From NCBI RefSeq assembly GCF_020085105.1, contig NC_058048.1:5076362-5140361 (forward strand): a stretch of 64,000 nt of DNA. The letters run 5' to 3'. The first letter of the stretch is position 1. Each line of letters starts with the position of its first letter. The translations under genes were made by a program, and so were the position numbers. The stretch is from Siniperca chuatsi. Taxonomy: Eukaryota > Chordata > Actinopteri > Centrarchiformes > Sinipercidae. Of this stretch, positions 14,401 through 27,200 are shown in pieces. The notes beneath the pieces were generated by a model, which was given only the letters and a program-made list of their open reading frames with translations, was not told the DNA's origin and did not search any database.

Positions 14401-17400
14401 AATTCCCTGGGAATGGGAAATACACACACATTAGCAAAGAAATGTATTTGTATAATCTACTTAGCATCTACAGACAGACGGTGACTTCAATACCGTAGCC
14501 CTGCTCTTCCATGAGCTTCTTGCTGAAGTCCATGTAGACTAAGCCTTCATAGACCTGCAAAGACAATGGGGTAAACAATTCATGCTACTATAGGTATTAA
14601 ATTAAACGTAACTGACATGTTTGTGTAGTGTTGATTATGTTACTGACCTGTATGACTCTGTCCTGCAGGCCAGCAGTAATGAAAAGTTCATCAGTCTCCA
14701 CATTGAGGATGAAGTTGGCTCGGATCGGCTTTGGGAGATCCTGGAGTGTAAAATAGGAATATATGACTCAGTAGATACGTTTTGTGTCATTTTCACATTT
14801 ATTTTAATTTGTTCTTCTTGTGGTGAGACTTTTTATTAACTGGCTGGGGTGTCTTTTGTCTCAGGTTGTTTTTGAAAAGGCTCTGATAATTACACACGTT
14901 ACGAACATGATTTAAAAAATCATACAGTGTCAAATTTCTAAGCCGAGTGTCAGCTTCCACCAGGCTCTACAGTGCTGTTTTCACTGTGTGTAACGTCACT
15001 CGATCTGGAGGGAAATCTACTGAACTCCTAACTCAGATGTTTTTACCGTAACTGAAGTTGTCAGAGGTTTTGATAATAGCAAATAGTGGAAGGAGTGACA
15101 GAGTGGGGAAAACAAGATATAACTCTGATGGGTTTGGTAACACCATGAGATAGGATAAATATCTACCATCCTTACATTGTTTGTGATGTTGTAGAATTTC
15201 ATAAGACACTTCAAGGTAGCTGAGACAATGGCACTGTGAAAAGAGAGGGCTGTGAACAAGTAAAATTATTCAACTCAAAGTGTGCAAAATTACCTTTAAA
15301 TTGGGCTATACAGATACGAAATCATCAAACTATTTACCTGCTTCCAGCAAGGCCCTTCATTAAAACAGATACAAATAATTTCATCATTAGAGCGTGTTTC
15401 ATATAGCGAGCATACTTCAATACTGTGCACATTTTCACATTTCACACTGTATTGTGAATTGTTGGGCTTTATTTCTTAGAAACCAGTATTTGAATGGATA
15501 CCCACCACTTGCCGAGGAATGTTGGTGTCATACTTCAGTGTGAAGTTCTGCGTTGTCAAAGCAATCCTGCAGTAAAAAAACAAAAAACAAAACACACAGC
15601 AGACATGAACAGTGAGAGTGACTGTCCTTAATGCTGAGTGGCCTTAACAAATAAAAAATACAAAATACCAACTTTTGCAGTGATTTGAAGCTTTTTCTTC
15701 AAGTATTGTTAGTAGTACAACGGGCCTGTGCAGCTTATGTGCTTTACTAAAGCCATTTTGCCAACACTACATCTCATGGACTGCACAATATATTTACACC
15801 AGTGCAAAGTAAGTATATTTACTCAACTACTGTGCTTAAGAACCACTTTGAGGTACTTTACTTCAGCGAGTCCATTTTTATTCTACGTTAGACTTCTACA
15901 GTACTGCACTAGATTTCAGAGGGACATGTTGTGCTTTTCCCTACACTACATTTATTTAAGAGCTTTAGTTACTAATTACTTTACAAATTAGAATTTTTCA
16001 TACAAAACACAGGATCACCTAAAATATGATGTATATGATGTACTGCAAAAATCCCCTTCTTATCAAGTATTTTTTTGTCTAGAATAGTCCTAAAACGTTA
16101 TTTTAACAGTGCAGAAAGAATATTCCCACATTCCTGTTTTCAATGCAAATCAATTTGTATTATCTAAAATCAAGTTTCATTTTTCTTAATTCTAATGCAG
16201 AAACTAACCATATTCTTACTTGTGTTACACCTGCAATAACTGATTTTTATTTGGCCACTTAGAGGCAGCGGAAACGAGTTGTGACCACAACATCACGATG
16301 TTTTCACATCGTCATTTCATACATTGCTATTACAAAAATATCGATTATAGCCACTTTAATGCAGAGGTCTTCAGACTGTGAGGTGCACCTCCCCAGGAAG
16401 TGCAGGAGAGTTGAAGGGGGTGTGTGGAGGGAGAGACATGAGGCAAAGATACTGTGAGGTGAAAGAGACAGGTGTGTGCCGGTGTTCTCAAAACAAAATC
16501 GCACTCCTTCTGTCTGGAGTCATACCTCAGTCAAATCTGAACACAAAGACATGATACACATATTTTTAGATTCAGTGTGACTTACACTTTCCGAGGATAT
16601 CATTATATTATTATGTCCATTGAAAACAAATGCCCATAAACTTGCTTAGAAATCATAGAAAAAAAAGACACTTCTTATAACTGCAGAGCTTGCCTGAGAA
16701 TCATCATGCTTTAAGTTTTCTTCAGTATCAAAGTAATCCACTGAATGTTTGTACATCCATGGGTTCACTGTAATAAGGAACTGCTAACAGCTAATACTTT
16801 TAATGGTGGTAATTTGCAAAAATGTAAACAAATACTGTATAGCCAGTTGCCTTGATTTCGTCTGAGGGGAGGGCCCCACAGTGTTACAGTACACTCTGCC
16901 TGAAGTCAAAATTTAAAAAATATTATTTAAAAAAATGATAAGCTTTCTTCCTGAGAGTTGATAAGATGAGAAACTTGACACCACTGTCATGGCATTAAAT
17001 ATGAAGCGACAGCCAGGAGTCGGTTAGCTTAGCTTAGTATAAAGACTATAAACAGAGGGAAACAGCTAGCCTGGCTCTGTCCAAAGGTAACAAAATCTCA
17101 CTAATTAACACGTTACATCTGTTATATTATGCTCCATTTAAATGGAATTAAAGATTTTATCCAAGATGCGAGATGATTCGGCACAGCACTACAGAAATAT
17201 CTGCTTCTGATCAAAAATACACACAATCTCTTACAAGAAAATTGAAGTGGCAATGATTAATATATTCACCCTGTGTTATCTCAGTTACTTATCTCACCCT
17301 TGTTTGGAGCAGAACTGGTAGAACTTCTTACAGGTTGCCTGCAGCAGCCGCAGACCTCCCAGGTATCTACAGTGGATGATGAACAGAAATGTTTGAAAAA

Positions 17401-20400
17401 GCCTGAACATGACCAACTCTGTCAGGTATTTTAGCTCATTGTGTACACACCCTTCTTTCCTGCTGATACAGAACAGATCTTGCAAGCTTCCAAACTCTGT
17501 GGGGTCATTCAGTGGATGAGGGACTAAAACCTACAAAGTCACAGAAATCCACATGACTTCTGCAAAATATGTCCCCGATGAAAGTGTTTTAGCTTATGAG
17601 TGTGCATAGAGGTGTGTGTGTGTGTGTGTGTGTTACCAGAGTCTGGCTCTCCACTAGTGTGACCTCGGCCCAGAAGTTAGAGATGGACATAGCAATAGTT
17701 TTCCCGTTGAAGCCGTCTGAGGGATTTCCCATTAATCCAACCCTGTGAGTCATCACATATTTGGAAATGAATTCTTAAAGGGTCTGCCAGCCTGTGTTCT
17801 AACATTCAACTGCTCTTGTTGTGAGTTAGGAAGGAGAAATAGGCCTTTATTTGCAAGATGGAAAAAACACCGTAATCTGAGCTAAATTCAAACCAAGAGG
17901 AGTGAGAGTAATTTGTGTTGGTGTTTTTTTTTTTACCTGGCATATGATCGGCATGTGATTGGTTTAGCAGGATTGTCGTGTTGCTTGGTGGAGTAGTGGG
18001 TGAGCCACTTGGTGTAGTCTGACAGGCCCTGAGATGTCAAGAGGAAGCATGTTATTAAAGGAAATGTAAAAAAATAAATAAAAAATAAATAAAACTAACT
18101 CAATTAAACTACAAAGCAGTTCTTGTATACAAATCCACTTATCAGCTGCAACATAAAAACAGCATCCAATCCCTGTGTGAGGACAGTGTAGAGTCACCTA
18201 ACTTTCCCTAAATATTAGCAGTAATACTGAGATGTCCTCACCATCTCCACCACCCCCCCAGACAGTAACATGTACCGAGGCTGCTTTAAACAATTGTAGA
18301 TTACAGTTTTTCTAAGTTGCTTTGGTGCAATCATCAAATGAAAGTAATTATTCTCCAAGCTCTATGTGCAATTCTCAAATCCAAACCTGATTTTCCCACA
18401 TTATATGCATTTCTTGTTGTTTGACCCAGTGGATTACACTGGCTTTCTAATGGTTTGCATTACTCTCAAATGCATTTATCAACATGCTCACTGTGAAAAT
18501 CCTCAAATGCACAATATTGCACCCACAATTACCATCATTTAGTGCAGCTTATCACATGTTGTCAAAGGCAGTTTAAAGGGGATTTTGTTTGTGTAAATGC
18601 TGTGAGCAGATAGACAGGAGTGGTTGGATGGCCAGTGAGATGTTGAGGGGGATTTACATTTTCATTTCTAAATGGCTTACATGGATTTGCTGTATGCTGT
18701 TACTGTACTTTCATTTTTGTTTGACATAACCGTTACATACAGTATAAGGTTCTTACTGTGAATAGGGACAAGAAAGGTAAACAATGACAGTGAGAAACCT
18801 GTGAAGAGACTGCTGAAACTGAGGTTTGTATGACATTAGTTTATTCATTTGGCTGTAGAGGATATTTGACTTATTGATTTATATTTTGGTTATGACATTA
18901 AGAAACAGTGTCTTATGTCATACTGACACTTCCTTGGACAATTGACTGTCTTGAAAAGGATAAAGGCACAAGTTATTTTGTGCTGCTCAGTATATAATGG
19001 TGTGATGATTGCTCTCAGTGTTTTGAGAACTGCAACATTGTTTCAGAAAATGTGCTTAAGCAGTTGAACTGTAAAAAAAACTGTAATAGAAAACTTACTC
19101 TCCATGTAAATGCTTATAACCATATCCATTTGGCACCATGACCAATAAGTAAAGTACTCGATTAATCTATTTCAGACTTTACTCTGAACTGACAGCGGAC
19201 ATTTTGAGCAAAAGTAGAAGGCATTAAGAACTGAGTGTTTGCAGTTGATGTCATATTACATTATTTCTGGGACAGCTTTCAAACTTTAAAATATTAAAGT
19301 ATTTTCTCTTCCTGCCACTTGCAAAATCGCTTAGTAGCTTAGTTGCTCAGCTTTAACACACTGCAATACGTTTTGCTTTGCAAGTTAAACGGGAACTCCA
19401 CGGACTTTACACATCAAAGTCTGTTTACAGGTGTTGGGGAGTTCTGTTGCATATGTGAAAAAAAGTTGTATAAAGCCTCTTGTGGCTCCAGAGGGAGCTG
19501 CACAAAGTCCTCAAGTGATGTCACTTGAGTCAGCGTGGGTTGGGGCTGAAGACTACAAGTTTGAACATGAAAACAATCTGGGGGCATGAGCTTACCAGAC
19601 CTCTGTGGCCCGCTCCTCATCTCTGCTGCAGGCTAGCGGCTGTAGGCTACATTAGCCGCTACTAGCATAACACACTTGAATCTCGGACTGAACTGTCGGC
19701 AGTCAAGTTGCATTGTGGGCAATGTAGGCGTCATGTTTTGACAAGGAAGAAGAATGCAATGAATAAAAAAGACGATATCTCAGTTTCTGCTGCATCTATT
19801 TTGATACTTTTTAAACTGTTCATCGTGAGTCTGACAGTTTTATAGGAATGTAATATTAAATCGATGGAGTACTCTTTTAAGGTCTAAGTTAAGAATGATC
19901 ATCATTATTTTCTTTTGTCCCTTATAATCTATAAATTTGCAGAAGGCAATGCTGTGTGAAAAAACATACTGTAGCTGTTGAACTTAGGTAAGGATACAAA
20001 CCACTTGTCCAATGAGTTGGAAGCCAGTCGGAAGCTTCATCCCAAACACATCGAGTTGCTTCTCATTAATGAGCCACTCCTGAAGAGAAAGGTAACTGGT
20101 TATTACTTTATCAATTCATGATAATGCATTGATGTCATTTGGGTTTGGTAATGTACGACTATGTATAATCTAAATGAGTCAAAATTGAGTGAGTTAGCAG
20201 TTCGATTCACTCTTTCCTACTGATCACAATAGTTTGTCTAATAATTCTCTAAGAAGTTAAACAGAAGATCTAGTATCAGTAGTTTGTACAGGGATATTCT
20301 GTTGAACTATGTCATTAGAGGGTTTGGGAGTTTTGCTGGAAAATATAACACACAGGAACTTGGCCAAAATCTAATGGTTAAGTGACTGCGAGGAGTAAAG

Positions 20401-23288
20401 TCATATGGGTGTAATCTATCTTGCATGATATAACAATAACAAAAAGTAACCATTTTGGCTGAAATAACACTTATTGAATTAGCACTTACGAACCCAGTAT
20501 CGTCCGAAGGTCCTGTCTGTGGCTTGAGGCTGGAGGCTGAGGAAGTCAGACAGGTAGGACAGTGTGTCTCTCTGGATGCAGTAAAACACCACGCTGGCCA
20601 GCCGGGACTCTGTCAGCCCTTCCTGTGGTTTCTCCAAGAAGCGAGTTATCCTGATTCATAAAACTACAATAGATTAAAATCACATCTGCAACATAGTGAC
20701 ATGTACAAAATTTATGTCAATGAGGTTCTGAAACACACAAAAAGTACTTCTTAGTGCTGTTGTTACACCATGTTGTACATTATGGGATGAAAGGAAACAA
20801 CTTCTCACCTGTGGGTGTCAGGGCATACCTCCACAATGCCCCTGGAGCTGCTTTTCTCACTTTCTTCCAGCTCGTAGTATATGATCAGCTCTCCAGGCTG
20901 CAGCACAGACACAAAAGGATGGGCTACTGCAAGTTGCCTCCACAAAAAAGGACATTAACAAAAGATTTATTTGACCTTGATTTTGAATTTGTGCAACAAG
21001 TATTATTCATTTTGGATAGGATTGACTTAATTACACTGCTGTGCAGGGGATTTTTACATGTTTGACAGATGAAGACCAGTCTTCTGACCTCGCTATAACT
21101 CATTTAGTCATAGTGAAGCTCAGTTCTGCAGTCTGCTGCTATTATCACAGGTGGTAGAAAACATTTTTGTGATAAATATCCTTTGCACACATTAGATTGT
21201 ATGGTTTTATGTACACTAAAATTATTATATGTATGTGAATATACTATAAGCACAAGGTCCTAGTGCACATTTGTATTGTAGTAACTCTCACCTTGGACTT
21301 GAAGAAGCGGATACCTTGAGCAATGTCAAAGTTCTGGTCTGCACACAGCATGTCTCCTGCAATCTGCTTACACAAAAAGAAAATCCTCATTGTATGACAG
21401 ACATTCATTAAGCTTTAACAGAATACACCCGGTCAACACAATGAAATGTAACTGAGGAGTTGTGTGAATGAACACCCTCAAACATTAACAACAGACAGAT
21501 TCATCGTACCACCATGATGTCGTCCTGCAGCTTGCGGCTGCGTATAGCCAGCTCCAGGTCAGCCACGGCCCCGAGACGGTCCTCCAATGTAGTGCTGCCG
21601 TCATTTATCACGTTTTCCACTGGAAAGTCATTAGCTGTGGCCCAGCGCTCATAGTACTTATACCTGGACAGTGTAACAAAATGAGATTAGGGAAGGAGCA
21701 GAATAAAAGTGGCTTTGGCATCAAACTGTAACAAGACTGCAGAATCAACAGCAATTGGGTCATGCAACAGTTAGAACTCACTTGTCTGCATTGGTGACCA
21801 GATACACTTCTGAGAACAACTGTCGCCTGGAGAGAAATCAGAATCAGAACCAGGTTTAAGTAAGTTTTCACAAAGAATTTGCCTTGGTATTTTGGTGCAG
21901 AAAAATAAACATACTAAATAAATAAAAAGCGAGTACTGCAAAAGTCAAGAAATATTAATATATAATAGACTTTTACAGAATGGAAATTTACAATAAAAAA
22001 TATGAAACAATATTATAAAAAATATGTACGGACAAAAATCTGAGATGCAATTAGAAGTTAGCCAGATGTTTTAGAGTGACTGGGGATACGAAAGATGACT
22101 CAGATAATCAGAAATTAGGCCTCTTCATGTTTGGGCCACTTGCCACTGTTACGCACATCTTGACCGTTTCCCACCAAAAATCAAGGATCTTCTTTCCTCC
22201 GATGCCAGGAAGTAAGGCCTTTGGTACTCCAATCAAGTGGCTGTATAAGCCTGTGTCATCATTCTGGGAGAGGAGAGTTGGAAAACAGCTGGAGTCAAGT
22301 ACAGGTTACAAATCAACATATTAACAAACCACACCATGTCAGTGTATGCAACAAGTGTAATCATGCTGTTCTACAACATGGTTTTGGCTTTAGGCCTAAC
22401 AGCTTTTTTGCTATATGCCAACAACGTAGATGATGCTGTGATAAAAATTCTGAGGTTCATACTTGGCTCTTCCCGTACTAAATAGTATATGTTTTCCCAA
22501 GGTCAACAACGGACCTCCACACTCAGTGTAGGTGATTTACTGTATAACATATATGCCCATTCTATATACTGTATTACAAAATCTTAATTACTACTTCACG
22601 TGAGGTCTATGTAGAATACTTACAGGCTACTACTGGCGACATTAAATAAACGTTCAAACTCAGGACTATTCGTGGACCCTCAGGTGTTCCTGGGCACAAC
22701 GCGTCCCCCTTCTACTTCGGAGGAGACAACGTCATGCAAACGTGATGAAAGAAGCTAGCTCCGTTATGCTGTTTTTCTTTCTTGGTAAAGACACGTATTT
22801 GTTTAAACTGCTTAAGGCTGCCATGCCAACTACTAGAGTATCTTCAATAGTTTACATAGGCATATGGACAAGCCAATAAACGGCATTAATTTTCACAAAA
22901 CAAAAACAACTTTCAACAAATACTACCCTTCGAATTCCTACAATTGTATTCCACCACAATGCTCAGTAGGGGGCAGTGCAAACCAGTGTGAGCCCAATGA
23001 TAAAAATGCAATTTTACACAAATTACGGTATGGGTGTTGAGTCAAATATAAGCCGGATACACAGGTGCATCCTCAGGATTCCGTATGTGTCCTAAATGGT
23101 GGTCTAACAGGTATAGACGTTACCCGACAAGTAACCAGTGGTTAAGTGCCAGTACGACCGCTTTACAACTAACGCGACCTTTGCACTGCTTCAAACTATC
23201 TCCTTTCTGCTGCAACATTCAAGCTACTTACCTTAATTTGTGCTTCTAAGACGGTGCCGTGGCCGGCTACCAGCAGTATACAGATCAT
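11406..23288 (-). CDS. gkup: Fused sugar pyrophosphorylase-like / glucuronokinase, 23 coding exons, 622 aa
   Basis: The predicted role is phosphorylation of glucuronate by the C-terminal GHMP kinase and conversion to UDP-glucuronate by the N-terminal nucleotidyltransferase. Coding exons (5' to 3'): 23288-23232, 22263-22157, 21826-21782, 21663-21510, 21363-21292, 20897-20809, 20650-20494, 20079-20002, 18028-17937, 17742-17637, 17530-17451, 17366-17298, 15566-15506, 15354-15338, 15233-15176, 14740-14648, 14554-14494, 14406-14293, 13381-13324, 12977-12909, 12832-12769, 12630-12559, 11501-11406. They total 1869 nt and stay in frame at every junction. The N-terminal part has LLVAGHGT (5-12), PKALLPGIGGKKILDFW and an IAGDML metal-site block. 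The kinase part has GLMGNPSDGFNGK (286-298), NIPRQVGLAGSSA (384-396), a PSDSG block and LPGSGGAVVGL (574-584), colinear with plant glucuronokinase. The exon 7 donor (TGG|GTTCGT) is weak but keeps frame. Zebrafish carries this fusion under the name gkup. Confidence 0.92.
13560..14190. repeat. Fish dispersed repeat cluster in a gkup intron
   Basis: It contains AGCATGCTAACATGCTCATA and TTAGCATGGTAACATTTGC blocks, two GGGATCACCAAAGT blocks (about 13877 and 14046) and an ATCCATCCAATAATTGTTGA block. These are typical of abundant fish intronic repeats. It fills most of the intron between the coding exons at 14293-14406 and 13324-13381 and has no coding capacity. Confidence 0.6.
17008..17095 (+). repeat. 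Dispersed repeat with CAGCTAGCCTGGCTCTGTCC core, copy 1
   Basis: The block GGTTAGCTTAGC...GGGAAACAGCTAGCCTGGCTCTGTCC reappears in the same orientation at about 55825-55900 and in reverse at about 53130-53210. It lies in a gkup intron. Confidence 0.7.
18041..19300. other. gkup intron, left part: nothing recognised
   Basis: The intron between the gkup exons at 20002 and 18028 is almost 2 kb. Apart from the repeat-like block at 19310-19860, this stretch is AT-rich and shows no exon-like or repeat signature I can support. Confidence 0.5.
19310..19870. repeat. Fish-type intronic repeat
   Basis: It contains AACGGGAACTCCACGGACTT, GTGTTGGGGAGTTCTGTTGC, an AAGCCTCTTGTGGCTCCAGA block, and an end rich in AGTCTGACAGTTTTATAGG. 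The layout resembles a short dispersed fish repeat. No second copy is obvious in the window, so the assignment rests on general knowledge of such elements. Confidence 0.4.
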
Positions 23289-24295
23289 TGGTGAAACTTC
23301 AGTTTGTTGTTCCTGTAAATCAATGAAAACAGTGCAGTGGTTGAGAAATATCTACGGAATCTGTCGTTGAGTGCTTAATTCTCCCAGCGTCAATGAAGTG
23401 ATGTACTTCCGCAAAGAACCTTCACAGTAAAACATACACTCACTACGTATCATCTTCATGCTACAGACATGAATATAAATACAGTGTATGTACACACACA
23501 TCTATAATCATAATTAAGATGCAATAAAAAATTGTTCTACATGTTTTAACCAATGTACCAACTTTAATAAACAACTGAACATGGTTTATGACAAACAGTA
23601 TATTGTTTGAGTTTTTTTTTTTTTTACTATAAAGACATACATAGCCTACTTACAATGCAATGCTTAACAACCCCTGTTCATTTAGTTAGTTACATTGTTG
23701 CAATGCAATTATTGTCCCCAGTGAGGTTTCATGAAACATACAAAAATACAAAGCAAAAGAACTGAACTATGAACTGGATGACAAACTTGGTATCAACTGG
23801 TCAAAGTGATATTGATAAAAGATGAAAAGTCAAAGCATGAATACAATGTTTTTCTGAGACATTAACATGAGTGCATTTGATACAGAAGCACAGTACTGCA
23901 GGGGTTAAGAAAAAGAAACTGACATGAGTAGTTGGTCATGTTTTAGAGCTTACTGTACTGGAGGTTAATGAACAATCATAATGTTTGTGGAGGAAGGCAT
24001 TCTATGAGGGCTAATTTGATTTTTGAAACTCAAGTTGATGTTACATTTTTCCATCATGTTATTGTGGTTGGGCTGTATTCACCAGGCAAAGGAGTTCGAT
24101 TTTGTAAAAAGCTTCAAAGATAATATTCAAAGGTGTCATTTAGCACAGAAGCTGGATTTGAATATTAATGATAATATTCAATTATTTCCCCCTATTTCAT
24201 GCACACTCGATCACAAATAAAGTATCTCAAAGCATTTCAAGTACTCTTTTGGCCTATACGTGGTTGTCTTCAAATACCCGTTGGCAACAGGCTTC
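23289..24295. other. Intergenic region between gkup 5' end and usf1l 3' end
   Basis: About 1 kb separates the gkup start from the usf1l stop. Both genes read leftwards, so it should hold the usf1l 3' UTR and the gkup promoter. The part near gkup has more CpG (23130-23420). I see no clear TATA box and no canonical AATAAA on the minus strand close to the usf1l stop. Confidence 0.5.
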
Positions 24296-27200
24296 TCACT
24301 GGGGATCTGTGCTGGATGATCCCACAATTCCATGCTGTCGCAGCAGGTTCCTCAGGATCTGATTCTTGGACTTCCAGTCTTCCACCTGAGCAACAGCAAC
24401 ACAGATAATACAGTTGCAATAAAGTTTTACATATAAATGAACGTCTGTTACATTCAAGCCCTTGCCAAAGAGTTCACACAATGCTGATTAAGCCTATCAG
24501 CACCAGGTAAATCTTTCTGTATTTGGAAGTTTACAGAGTTTTTAAATCTGGTATGGCAACATTCCTGCACTGGCGCACCGGTAATTAAGCGTTTTACGCC
24601 AACCAGCAATGACTGGTTTGCCAGAGCAGAAGCGGAGCAACCTAGAGCCATGTAGAGAGCTCTGTGATCCACGATTGCTGTAAAAAAAAAAGAAAAGGTC
24701 CATTGGAGAGAATGTTTATTATTGAGCATTATTTGTTTATTATGATTGTATAGTTTGTGTTAATATGCTTTGGCATTGTATTGTATGCAGTCATGAAAAT
24801 AAAGCCACTTGAATTGAAACTGAACGGAGATGATGCATCCGTAGCGACGGAGTAGACTACAGCAACTAGGAGTGAAACTTAAGAAGCGTCCAAGAAAAGT
24901 GTCTGATGCCCCAGATACGAATCCTTCTTTACTGGACCGTTATTATTATTTAATATCTTTTGAACTGCTATTACTGGACTACACACCATTAGGCAAAAAC
25001 TCTTACTCTAGATGTCTATCTGATATTGCTGTGGCTAGATTCAAATAAGCGATCCCATCTGCATTTAATTCAATGTTATGTCTCAATATAACAGAGGACT
25101 GCTATGCAAATCACAGCCCCTCCCAAATTGACCATCTAGTTGATAGTGCTGCAGGCTCACTGCGAACGACACTCGATTCTATCACTCCTCTAAAAAAAGA
25201 AGATAATAAAACAAAGAAGGTTAGCTCCATGGTATAACTCCCAAACCCGCAAATTAAAGCAAACATCACAAAAACTTGAAAGAAAATGGTGTTCCAACAA
25301 CCTGGAAGAATCTCATTTAGTCTGGCAAGACAGTCTTAAAACATATAGGAAAGCCCTCCATAATGCCAGAGCAGCTTACTACTCATCATTAACAGAAGTA
25401 AATAATAACAACCCCAGGTTTCTTTTAAGCACTGTAGCCAGGCTGACAGACAGTCATAGCTCTATTGAACCATGTCTTCCTATAGCCCTCAGTAGTAACG
25501 ACTTCATGAGTTTCTTTAATAATAAAATTTTAACTATTAGCGAAAAAATTCAAGTCCTGCCTTACTTATCTTCAAACACAGGAACCTTAGAAACAACTGT
25601 AAAACCTGATATATATTTTGACTGCTTTGCTCCTATCGACCTTCTTCAACTAACTTCGACGATTAATTCATCTAAGCCATCAACCTGTCTCTTAGACCCC
25701 ATTCCAACTAGGCTGCTTAAAGACGTTTTACTCTTAGTTAGCACTTCTTTACTGGATATGATCAATCTGTCTTTATTAATAGGCTATGTAGCACAATCCT
25801 TTAAAGTAGCTGTAATTAAACAGCTTCTTGAAAAGCCCACTCTCAGAAAGCAGTCGCCAATCAGTTGTGTGACTTTCTAAATAACAATAGTTTATTTGAG
25901 GATTGTCAGTCAGGATTTAGAGTGCATCATAGCACAGAGACAGCACTGGTGAAAATTACAAATTACCTTTTAATTGCATCAGACAATGGACTTGTCTTTG
26001 TACTTGTCTTGTTAGATCTTAGTGCTGCGTTTGACACCATTGATCCTCACATCCTATTACAGAGACTGGAACATGTAATTGGCATTAAAGGAGCCGCACT
26101 AAGCTGGTTTAAATCCTATCTATCAGATCGATCTCAGTTTCGATCTCCGTGCACGCCAAAGTTAGTCACGGAGTTCCACAAGGTTCTGTGCTTGGACCGA
26201 TTCTATTCACCTTATATATGCTTCCTCTAGGCAATATTATTAGGAAACACTCCATAAACTTTCATTGTTATGCGGATGATACCCAATTATATGTATCGAT
26301 CAAGCCAGATGTAACTAACCAGTTAGCTAAAGTTCAAGCATGCCTTAAGGACATAAAGACCTGGATGACCTGCAATTTTCTAATGTTAAACTGAGACAAA
26401 ACTGAACTGAACTGTACTTGGCCCCAAACACCTCCAAGACACATTATCTAAAGATATAGTTACTCTAGAGGGCATTGCCCTGGCCTCCAGCACCACTGTA
26501 AGGAACCTCAGAGTTATCTTTGATCAGGATTGATCCTTTAACTCCCACATTAAACAAACTTCCACCCACTGTCTTCTTTCACCTACGCAATGTTACAAAA
26601 ATCAGGCACATCCTGTCTCAAAATGATGCCAAAAAACTAGAGCATGCATTTGTTACTTCTAGGTTGGACTATTGCAGTTCCTTATTATCAGGCTGCCCGA
26701 ATAAGTCCCTTAAGACTCTCCAGTTGATCCAGAATGCTGTGGCACGTGTACTGACAAGAACTAGGAAAAGAGATCATATTTCTCCAATATTAGCTTCTCC
26801 GCAATGGCTCCCTGTAAAATCCAGAATAGAATTTAAAATCCTTCTCCTCACCTACAAAGCTCTTAATGGTCTGGCACAATCGTATCTTAAAGATCTCATA
26901 ATACCTTATTACCCAACTAGAACACTGCGCTCCCAGGATGCAGGGTTACTTGTGATTCCTAGAGTCTCCAAAAGAGCCTTCTGAAGAGCCTTCTGAAGGC
27001 CAGAGCCTTCAGTTATCAAGCTCTTCTCCTGTGGAATCAGGTCCTAGTTTGGGTTCAGGAGGCAGACACCATCTCCACATTTAAGAGTAGGCTTAAGACT
27101 TTCCTCTTTGATAAACCTTATAGTTAGGGCTGGCGCAGGTGAGCCCTGAACCATCCCTTAGTTATGCTGCTATAGGCCTAGACTGCCGGAAGACTTCACA

